Shown here: one piece after another, positions 1 to 5,394 of the stretch
Numbering within the stretch: the first letter of the stretch is position 1
Layout: every line of letters begins with the position of its first letter
NCBI GenBank assembly: GCA_039810605.1
Contig: JBDHXH010000081.1
Location: forward strand, 1-11,526
DNA: 11,526 nucleotides
Reading direction: 5' to 3'
From: JAGPCH01 sp039810605
GTDB lineage: Bacteria; Bacteroidota; Ignavibacteria; Tepidaquicellales; Tepidaquicellaceae
Notes under the pieces: model-generated
What the model was told of the DNA's origin: nothing
The model's input: only the letters and a program-made list of their open reading frames with translations
Databases searched by the model: none
Made by a program: the position numbers and the translations under genes

Positions 1-22
1 ATGTTCGCGCCGCTGCGAACAT
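1..22. repeat. Perfect 8-base inverted repeat (hairpin), with a third copy of the arm at 83-90
   Basis: Bases 1-8 (atgttcgc) are the exact reverse complement of 15-22 (gcgaacat), separated by six bases, which would give a GC-rich stem-loop. The arm gcgaacat occurs again at 83-90 in direct orientation. No T-run follows the hairpin, so it is not a standard intrinsic terminator. It lies at the window edge, so it may belong to a larger element outside the view. Confidence 0.55.
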
Positions 23-49
23 TTGGGTCTGGGGGGTAATTCTCCTCAC

Positions 50-87
50 TTCGCTTTCACAGGTCAAGGAGATTTTTTGAAAGCGAA
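50..87. repeat. 10-base inverted repeat; competing AGGAGA/T6 hairpin
   Basis: Bases 50-59 (ttcgctttca) pair perfectly with 78-87 (tgaaagcgaa) around an 18-base loop. An alternative, mutually exclusive fold pairs tctcct (41-46) with aggaga (67-72), which is directly followed by six T (73-78). That second fold resembles a weak + strand terminator for a gene left of the window, but a 6-base stem with a 20-base loop is marginal. I see the pairing directly; any function is inference. Confidence 0.4.
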
Positions 88-151
88 CATAAAAATAATC
101 AACTTATTCTGTCGGATGAATAATTAGAAATACGCAATTTTTATAAGTGGA

Positions 152-173
152 TTCACTCAATGCATTGAATGAA
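152..173. promoter_or_regulatory. 22-base near-perfect palindrome, operator-like
   Basis: The two 11-base arms ttcactcaatg (152-162) and cattgaatgaa (163-173) are reverse complements except for one position, with no spacer. It is followed at once by the 10-base palindrome gatcgcgatc (174-183). The pair lies about 115-135 bases upstream of the proposed transporter start and about 35-60 bases upstream of the promoter-like boxes, a plausible place for a dimeric regulator. I do not recognise the motif as the site of a named regulator family. Confidence 0.35.
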
Positions 174-208
174 GATCGCGATCGAACACCAGCCGTTCAC
201 TGATACCA

Positions 209-237
209 TTGATACGATACTGTATTCTTACATTTAA
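209..237 (+). promoter_or_regulatory. Weak candidate promoter for the TSUP transporter gene
   Basis: TTGATA (209-214) is followed after 17 bases by ATTTAA (232-237), a poor match to -10. Overlapping it, TACATTTA (229-236) matches the Bacteroidota -7 consensus TAnnTTTG at all but the last base. Either reading places a transcript start about 45 bases before the TTG at 287. The match is weak in both systems. Confidence 0.25.
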
Positions 238-286
238 CAAGAAGCTAATCTGGTGTATCTTGTCATAAATACACTTTCCATTTTAG

Positions 287-1171
287 TTGAGACAATTTGC
301 GTCTAATCTCGTAGCCTCGTTTACATTGCGTCATGTCGGTTTTTTGATAGTGATGTTGAAGTTCATACTTATACTGTACATTGTTCTTAGGCTCACAGTA
401 TTTTCGAACGACGGATTCAGTCTCTCGTTTGATCGTGAATTATTATTCTTTTTGTTTGCCGGATTTGTGGCACAGTTAATTGATGGGGCGCTTGGAATGG
501 CTTACGGAGTGAGTTGTTCCACTTTATTGATATCATTCGGCATAACGCCGGCAGTAGCATCGGCAAGCGTTCACACTGCTGAAGTTTTCACGACGGGAGT
601 ATCAGGGCTATCCCACATCTTCATGAAGAATGTTAACAGAAAATTATTTCTTAGAATCGCGGTGACAGGAGCGATAGGTGCTATGCTTGGCGCGTATCTC
701 CTTTCCAAAGTATTCAACGGTTCTTTCATCAAGCCTTATGTATCTGTGTATCTTTTGATAATGGGAGTTATTCTGCTTGTAAAGAGTTTCAAGAATGAAG
801 AGCGGAAAAGGAAATTTACCAAGCTTCCGCTGCTTGGTTTTACGGGCGGCTTGCTTGATGCAATGGGCGGAGGAGGATGGGGACCGATTGTAACTTCAAA
901 TCTGATAATGAAGAAAGGAACGCCTAAGGAGACTATAGGAACGGTAAACACGGCAGAGTTCTTTGTAACTTTTTTCAGCACGGGTGTTTTCCTTTTCTTC
1001 CTCGGCATAGACAGCTGGAAAGTCATACTCGGATTAATTGCCGGCGGCGTTATTGCTGCTCCTCTGGGTGCCTTTTTGATCGGAAAAATTAAACCAAAAA
1101 TAATTATGATTTCAGTGGGAATCGTAATCATAATTTCTTCTTTAATCACAATCTACAATAGTCTCTTCTGA
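287..1171 (+). CDS. Sulfite exporter TauE/SafE (TSUP) family membrane protein
   Basis: The 294-residue product is almost wholly hydrophobic with about eight likely membrane segments, fitting the TSUP (TauE/SafE, YfcA-like) permeases, which carry anions such as sulfite, sulfonates or organosulfur compounds across the inner membrane. The internal duplication typical of the family is visible: AQLIDGALGMAYG (62-74) in the first half is matched by GGLLDAMGGGGWGP (187-200) in the second, and SVHTAEVFTTGVSG (94-107) by TVNTAEFFVTFFSTG (219-233). A charged linker (about 168-179) separates the halves. The substrate cannot be read from sequence, and no sulfur-metabolism gene lies nearby. The start is uncertain: TTG at 287 gives a complete first membrane segment, while GTG at 350 or ATG at 353 would shorten it. 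None has a Shine-Dalgarno sequence. The family call is secure, the start is not. Confidence 0.88.
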   Translation: MRQFASNLVASFTLRHVGFLIVMLKFILILYIVLRLTVFSNDGFSLSFDRELLFFLFAGFVAQLIDGALGMAYGVSCSTLLISFGITPAVASASVHTAEVFTTGVSGLSHIFMKNVNRKLFLRIAVTGAIGAMLGAYLLSKVFNGSFIKPYVSVYLLIMGVILLVKSFKNEERKRKFTKLPLLGFTGGLLDAMGGGGWGPIVTSNLIMKKGTPKETIGTVNTAEFFVTFFSTGVFLFFLGIDSWKVILGLIAGGVIAAPLGAFLIGKIKPKIIMISVGIVIIISSLITIYNSLF

Positions 1172-1193
1172 TTTCTCAATTTTGAAAAGCAGT

Positions 1194-1703
1194 ATGGATA
1201 CTTCGCGTATCATAAGATCGCTCTCGCAGAATAAAAATGTCTATGGAGAATTGCTTTCCGGCATTTTTAATGAAGAATATTTGTGGAAGCCTCATCAGGA
1301 TAAATGGTGTCTGCTTGAAATAGTCTGTCATTTATTTGATGAGGAGCAATATGACTTCAGAGCGCGTATAAGAAGTTTGTTGAATGACCCCGCTGCTGTT
1401 CCGCCTCCCATTGATCCATCGGGATGGGTCAAGAGCAGAAAGTATATTGAACAGGATTACGAAACTGTTTTGAAAAAATTTCTGAACGAAAGAGATAATT
1501 CAATTGAATGGTTGCTTTCTCTCGAAGATCCGAAGTGGAAGAATGAATACATTCATCCTCAATTCGGTCCGATGTCTGCTGAATTTTTTCTTTCCAACTG
1601 GCTCGCGCACGATTACCTTCACATAAGACAAATTGTCCGAACGCGCTATCAGTATCTTCAGCAAATTTCAGGAATGAGCCTGCAATATGCGGGCGAGTGG
1701 TGA
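1194..1703 (+). CDS. DinB superfamily protein (putative metal-dependent enzyme)
   Basis: This 169-residue protein fits the DinB/YfiT-like four-helix-bundle superfamily, whose members bind a divalent metal through three histidines and include thiol transferases and hydrolases, most of unknown substrate. The expected triad is visible: His46 in WCLLEIVCHLFDEE, and His139 and His143 in LAHDYLHIRQI near the C-terminus. The length is normal for the superfamily. I chose the ATG at 1194; a TTG at 1182 would add four residues, and neither has a clear ribosome binding site. The gene follows the transporter stop by 22 bases in the same direction, so the two may be co-transcribed, but no functional link is evident. 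It ends 28 bases from the convergent lpxC-fabZ gene, with no obvious terminator hairpin between. The specific reaction is unknown. Confidence 0.85.
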   Translation: MDTSRIIRSLSQNKNVYGELLSGIFNEEYLWKPHQDKWCLLEIVCHLFDEEQYDFRARIRSLLNDPAAVPPPIDPSGWVKSRKYIEQDYETVLKKFLNERDNSIEWLLSLEDPKWKNEYIHPQFGPMSAEFFLSNWLAHDYLHIRQIVRTRYQYLQQISGMSLQYAGEW

Positions 1704-1731
1704 AAATTATTTGAAGGGGGGGAAGTTAAGT

Positions 1732-3138
1732 TTATTTGTCAATGATTGCTGCCATGAATTCACCTTCGCAAACCAACTCACCGCCGATGTAATTTTTGTA
1801 AGCTTTTCCGGCAATCTTGCATATCCCTCGCTTGAATGAAAGCAGATACATTTCAAATACAAGCTGATCGCCGGGAATGACAGGCTTTCGGAATTTTGCT
1901 TTTTCGATTGATGCAAAATATGCCATCTTACTCTTCGGATTATCAAGCGTATTTAGCAATAAAATAAATCCGCATTGAGCCATTGCTTCTATTATCAATA
2001 CTCCCGGCATCACACGCTTATTAGGAAAATGTCCGCTGAAGAACGGCTCGTTATATGTAACATTCTTTATTCCGACTATTCTCTTATTTACATCCATCTC
2101 AATAATTCTATCAACCAGCAGAAACGGATAACGGTGAGGCATAATCTCCAGAATCGCTTCAACGTCAAAGACACAGTTCTCGGATTTCATTACCTGAAAC
2201 TGCTTCTCAATCTTCTTCTGGAGATAAAGCTTCCTCAAGATTTTTGTAAACTCAACATTGGACTTGTGTCCCGGCCTTGCAGCAAGTATCTGTCCCTTTA
2301 TGGGGGCTCCTATTAAAGCAAGGTCCCCGATGAGATCCAGAAGTTTATGTCTGGCGGGCTCGTTCTTATAGCGCAGTTCCTTGTTATTTAAAATTCCGTT
2401 TGATCCGAGCATGATGCTTTCTGAAATACCAAGTTTCTTTGTCATCTCAAGCAGCTCTGCTGAAGTCGCATCTTTATCAACAATGACAATTGCGTTATTA
2501 AGATCACCGCCTTTTATCAAACCCTGCGATATCAGAAATTCAATTTCACTTAGGAAACAAAATGTTCTTGAAGAAGCAAATTCTTTTTCAAATTCTTTGT
2601 GAAGGCTGAACAACCCGCTGTGCTGAACACCGAGAGCGGGATTATTGTAATCTATCATTACCGAAATTCTGAAATCGTCTTTCAAAGGCAGCGCGACTAT
2701 GTCAACATTATTTTTTTCATCCTGATAATGAACCGTATCTTCAATGACAAGATAATCTCTCTTCGCTTCCTGCTCGACGAATTCTGCTTTCTTCAGAGTC
2801 TCTACATAATCCTTTGCACTTCCATCCATCACAGGAGGTTCATTCGAATCAAGCTCAACCGTGATGTTGTCGAGTTCACAACCCATTATCGCCGCAAGCA
2901 CGTGCTCGACTGTATGAACTTCGGCACCGTTCTTCGCAATTGTTGTTCCTCTTGATATGTCAATGACGTGATCAATGTCGGCGGGGATTTCAGGACTGCC
3001 CGGCAGATCCTTTCTCAAAAACCTTACTCCGTAATTTTCGGGAGCAGGTTTAAATGTCATGTTGGATTTGTTTCCGGTATGCAGACCGACACCCGAAAGT
3101 GTTACTTCATTTTTGATGGTGCGCTGCTTTTCTAACAT
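1732..3138 (-). CDS. lpxC-fabZ: Bifunctional LpxC-FabZ fusion: UDP-3-O-acyl-GlcNAc deacetylase / 3-hydroxyacyl-ACP dehydratase
   Basis: Residues about 1-308 are LpxC, the zinc amidase that commits UDP-3-O-acyl-GlcNAc to lipid A synthesis. The motif HTVEH (75-79) supplies the catalytic Glu78 and zinc ligand His79. RHKLLDLIGDL (263-273) supplies His264 and Asp268, and His291 in RPGHKSN is the likely catalytic histidine. Residues about 318-468 are FabZ, the hot-dog dehydratase of fatty-acid synthesis, with MPHRYPFLLVDR (333-344), His370 in SGHFP and Glu384 in EAMAQ. Both halves keep their active-site residues, so both are probably functional. The two enzymes compete for or share 3-hydroxyacyl chains, and the fusion is well known in Bacteroidota and Chlorobi. 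The ATG lies 15 bases after the lpxD stop with no Shine-Dalgarno sequence. It is the last gene of the cluster; lpxA, a frequent next gene in this group, does not follow. Confidence 0.96.
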   Translation of the reverse strand: MLEKQRTIKNEVTLSGVGLHTGNKSNMTFKPAPENYGVRFLRKDLPGSPEIPADIDHVIDISRGTTIAKNGAEVHTVEHVLAAIMGCELDNITVELDSNEPPVMDGSAKDYVETLKKAEFVEQEAKRDYLVIEDTVHYQDEKNNVDIVALPLKDDFRISVMIDYNNPALGVQHSGLFSLHKEFEKEFASSRTFCFLSEIEFLISQGLIKGGDLNNAIVIVDKDATSAELLEMTKKLGISESIMLGSNGILNNKELRYKNEPARHKLLDLIGDLALIGAPIKGQILAARPGHKSNVEFTKILRKLYLQKKIEKQFQVMKSENCVFDVEAILEIMPHRYPFLLVDRIIEMDVNKRIVGIKNVTYNEPFFSGHFPNKRVMPGVLIIEAMAQCGFILLLNTLDNPKSKMAYFASIEKAKFRKPVIPGDQLVFEMYLLSFKRGICKIAGKAYKNYIGGELVCEGEFMAAIIDK

Positions 3139-3153
3139 TGATGATTATGGTAA

Positions 3154-4179
3154 TTATGATTTAGTAATTTTTTTTTCAAGTTCTTTGATTCTTTGTTCAA
3201 GTTTGTCAATATTTTTTATGCCAATCTCTCTGCGGAGATTTTCGATATTTGGCAACGCCCTGTATCCCGTGTAGATTCCGGGTTTGTCTATTGATTTGCT
3301 TACTCCTACAGATGCGCCTATTATTACATCATCACAAATGGTAAGATGTCCTACAATACCGGCCTGACCGCCAATCATGCATCGCTTACCGATCTTCGTC
3401 GAACCTGCAATTCCTGTTTGCGCCGCTATGACTGTATTTTCTCCGATTGTTACGTTATGCGCGACCATTATCTGATCATCGAGTTTCACTCCTTTGCATA
3501 TCCGCGTTTCGCCGATGGTTGCTCTGTCAATAGAACAGTTAGATCCTATTTCAACATTATCCTCAATGACAACTATTCCGGTCTGCGGAATTTTCTTATA
3601 TGAACCGTCTTCCTGTTTTGCAAATCCGAATCCGTCTGCGCCTATGACGGTTCCCGAATGTATTATTACATTATTGCCGACTGTGCATTCTTTATAAATT
3701 GTAACATTGGGATAAATTGTGCATCCGGATCCGATTGAAACAGAATTTCCAATTGAGCAGTTTGAAAAAATTTTGGAACTGTTTCCTATCTTGCAATTTT
3801 TTCCGACAGATGCAAAATTCCCCAAATAAACATTTTCCCCTATTGCTGTTTCTTCCCCGATGAAACAATTGTCAGAGATTCCCGAAAATTCATCTTCATA
3901 ATTGCTGTCAAAAACTTCAAGAAGTTTTAGGAATGAAGTATAGGGATCGGCCACTCTTATCACCGAAATTTCTTCACGCGGATGCTTTATTTTAAAATCA
4001 CCGGAAACTATGACAGCTCCTGCTTTCGTAGTGTCAAAGAATTTTTCATAGAGTGGATTGGAAATAAAAGTAATTTCATTTTTTCCGGCTGTTTCGATTT
4101 TGCCGACGTTAGTGATGTCAGCCTCCCGGCTGCCTTCGATCTTTCCGTTGATTAGCTCGGCTATGTCTTCAAGTTTCAT
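3154..4179 (-). CDS. lpxD: UDP-3-O-(3-hydroxyacyl)glucosamine N-acyltransferase LpxD
   Basis: LpxD adds the second hydroxyacyl chain to UDP-3-O-acyl-glucosamine, the step after LpxC in lipid A synthesis, in the cytoplasm. The 341 residues match the family length. An N-terminal uridine-binding domain (about 1-100) is followed by a left-handed beta-helix of hexapeptide repeats (about 101-295, many I-G-x-x units), and the C-terminus (about 311-341) is a charged, coiled-coil-like helix. His241 in VAHNVTIG is the expected catalytic histidine, and GADGFGFA (180-187) is a typical LpxD segment. The ATG overlaps the stop of the upstream skp gene as ATGA, which points to translational coupling. A run of nine A on the coding strand (window 3168-3176) lies in the last codons, where slippage would change only the C-terminal tail. 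Confidence 0.96.
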   Translation of the reverse strand: MKLEDIAELINGKIEGSREADITNVGKIETAGKNEITFISNPLYEKFFDTTKAGAVIVSGDFKIKHPREEISVIRVADPYTSFLKLLEVFDSNYEDEFSGISDNCFIGEETAIGENVYLGNFASVGKNCKIGNSSKIFSNCSIGNSVSIGSGCTIYPNVTIYKECTVGNNVIIHSGTVIGADGFGFAKQEDGSYKKIPQTGIVVIEDNVEIGSNCSIDRATIGETRICKGVKLDDQIMVAHNVTIGENTVIAAQTGIAGSTKIGKRCMIGGQAGIVGHLTICDDVIIGASVGVSKSIDKPGIYTGYRALPNIENLRREIGIKNIDKLEQRIKELEKKITKS

Positions 4180-4706
4180 TTGCCTTCGATTTCATTCATG
4201 ACCTTTGCAGTAAGATCATAATTCTCATTGACATACAAAAGGAGAATGTCGCTGCTTCTGTCAAAGACATAATCAAATCCTCCGTCCTTCGCCACAGTTT
4301 CGATTGCTTTGAATATCCTGTCCTGCACAGGTTTCATAAACTCTGTCTGTTTTTGAAAATATTCTCCGTTCTCTCCGAATTTCTGTGTCTTAAAATTTGT
4401 GACTGCAGTTTCAAGTGCGGCAATGTCGGATTCCTTCTGTTGCTTAAGCTGGTCTGTGAGTATGAGTTTTTTCTTTTCATAGTCATCCTTCATATATCTT
4501 AAACTGTCCTGCAAGCTCTTAAGCTCGCCCTGCCATTGCGTAACGAGATTGTCCAGCCGCTGCTTGGCATCTTTCGAGTCCTGCATTGATTCAATAATTT
4601 TCTTTGAATCTATATATCCGACCTTTGTCTGGGAATGAAGATTAATTGACTGCAGCATCACAATCAAAATAATTCCGGCTGTGAGATATATTTTTCTGAA
4701 GTTCAT
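4176..4706 (-). CDS. OmpH/Skp family periplasmic chaperone (second copy)
   Basis: The 176-residue product starts with a signal peptide (MNFRKIYLTAGIILIVMLQS, then INLHSQ) followed by KVGYIDSKKIIESM, the usual OmpH/Skp N-terminal strand. A long charged coiled coil follows (about 40-110), then a C-terminal half with KPVQDRIFKAIETVAKDGG and FDYVFDRSS (145-152). Skp trimers hold unfolded outer-membrane proteins in the periplasm and deliver them to BamA. I chose the ATG at 4706 because it has an AGGA four bases upstream and begins directly at the signal peptide. An ATG at 4742 would put 12 extra residues in front of it and lies inside a hairpin. The stop overlaps the lpxD start by four bases. It is a diverged paralogue of the neighbour upstream, with a similar architecture but low sequence identity by eye. 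Confidence 0.9.
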   Translation of the reverse strand: MNFRKIYLTAGIILIVMLQSINLHSQTKVGYIDSKKIIESMQDSKDAKQRLDNLVTQWQGELKSLQDSLRYMKDDYEKKKLILTDQLKQQKESDIAALETAVTNFKTQKFGENGEYFQKQTEFMKPVQDRIFKAIETVAKDGGFDYVFDRSSDILLLYVNENYDLTAKVMNEIEGK

Positions 4707-4710
4707 GTTT

Positions 4711-4714
4711 TCCT
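4711..4714 (-). promoter_or_regulatory. Ribosome binding site deciding the second skp start
   Basis: On the - strand AGGA is followed by AAAC and then the ATG at 4706. This favours that start over the upstream ATG at 4742, which has no such sequence. Confidence 0.5.
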
Positions 4715-4726
4715 GAATAAATAATA

Positions 4727-4758
4727 AATTGCCTGCACGCACAAGCCTGCAGGCAATT
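4727..4758 (-). terminator. Intra-operon hairpin between the two skp genes (possible attenuator/terminator)
   Basis: Perfect 11-base arms, aattgcctgca (4727-4737) and tgcaggcaatt (4748-4758), enclose a 10-base loop. On the transcribed - strand the stem is followed by an interrupted T-rich stretch (TATTATTTATT) that leads into the ribosome binding site of the next gene. The stem has a GC-rich centre, as in intrinsic terminators, but the T-tract is broken by A residues, so complete termination is unlikely. It could lower expression of the second skp, lpxD and lpxC-fabZ relative to bamA and the first skp, or act as an mRNA processing or stability element. The structure is seen; the role is inferred. 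Confidence 0.5.
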
Positions 4759-4781
4759 AACTTTAATATGAAGATAGAGTC

Positions 4782-5348
4782 TTATTTAAGTTTGTCAAGA
4801 ACTTTAAAAGTAATATCGTACTCTTTATCTCCGTAAATCATTGTGCCGTCGGCTTTGTCGAATACAAAATTTATCTTTAAAGATTTTGCAACCTCTTCAA
4901 TTGTCTTTGTGATTTTTTCTTTTACGGGTTTAAATAATTCCTGCTGCTTCAGCAATAGAGTGTTCTGAACGTTTTGCTTGTAAGCATCGAGACCTTCTCC
5001 CAGAACCTGCAGTTCCTGCTGAAGTCCGGAAATTTCATCCTGCAGAGCTTTCATTTCAGATTCAGATTTTACCGCGCCGGATTCAACCTGCTTCTGCGCG
5101 TCATCATATTTTGCTTTGAAATTTTCCGCTTTTGCCTTTAAATCAGTTTCTCTTGTTTGAATTGTGTCAAGATAAAGTTTCTGCAACGCTTCAAGATCAG
5201 TCTGAACCTTCTGTGCCTCGGGAAGCTGTTTTAATATTACTTCACTATCAACGAATCCAAGCTTAAGCTGCGCATTGGCGCTTCCTGCAAACATCATTAC
5301 ACCTGCTAAGACAATCAAAAAATAATACTTCAGATTACTGTTTTTCAA
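4782..5348 (-). CDS. OmpH/Skp family periplasmic chaperone (first copy)
   Basis: The 188-residue product has a clear signal peptide ending ANA before QLKLGFVDSEVILKQL (residues 27-42), the conserved OmpH/Skp opening. A long Gln/Lys/Glu-rich coiled coil follows (about 42-135), then KPVKEKITKTIEEVAK and NFVFDKADGTMIYG at the C-terminal side. The family forms trimeric jellyfish-shaped chaperones for outer-membrane proteins, and the position directly after bamA fits that job. The start is a TTG at 5348, supported by a strong AAGGAG with a 5-base spacer and by the signal peptide beginning at once (MKNSNLKYY). No nearby ATG would give a complete signal. The gap to bamA is 46 bases and very AT-rich. 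Paired skp genes behind bamA are common in this bacterial group. Confidence 0.93.
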   Translation of the reverse strand: MKNSNLKYYFLIVLAGVMMFAGSANAQLKLGFVDSEVILKQLPEAQKVQTDLEALQKLYLDTIQTRETDLKAKAENFKAKYDDAQKQVESGAVKSESEMKALQDEISGLQQELQVLGEGLDAYKQNVQNTLLLKQQELFKPVKEKITKTIEEVAKSLKINFVFDKADGTMIYGDKEYDITFKVLDKLK

Positions 5349-5353
5349 AAATT

Positions 5354-5359
5354 CTCCTT
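5354..5359 (-). promoter_or_regulatory. Strong Shine-Dalgarno sequence for the TTG start of the first skp
   Basis: AAGGAG on the - strand lies five bases before the TTG. It is the best ribosome binding site in the window, where most starts have none, and it decides the non-ATG start. It may support high production of this chaperone despite the TTG. Confidence 0.75.
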
Positions 5360-5394
5360 AATTTTATTAAATTAATTTTTTTTATATTTGGTTA

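Larger units (their letters stand above)
1..286. other. Non-coding left flank with inverted repeats
   Basis: No convincing gene is visible in either strand. One + frame is open from base 2 to a TAG at 125 and another from base 3 to a TGA at 78, but neither translation resembles a protein I recognise, so a partial gene end cannot be supported. The stretch holds an 8-base-arm hairpin at 1-22, a 10-base inverted repeat at 50-87, a 22-base near-palindrome at 152-173, a 10-base palindrome (gatcgcgatc) at 174-183, and weak promoter-like boxes at 209-237. It is the upstream region of the transporter gene that starts near 287. Confidence 0.6.

Noticed and set aside
2..124. Open + frame reaching the left edge, and a second one at 3-80 with a hydrophobic stretch
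   Set aside because: Neither translation resembles a known protein end, and the repeats in this stretch argue for non-coding DNA.
736..1149. Long - strand open frame (137 codons) inside the TSUP gene
   Set aside because: It is antisense to a clear membrane-protein gene, is rich in Pro/Ile/Lys as expected of a shadow frame, and matches no family.
1717..1723. Run of seven G between the convergent genes, considered as a phase-variation tract
   Set aside because: It lies between two stop codons, so length changes would not alter a reading frame, and seven is short for such a tract.
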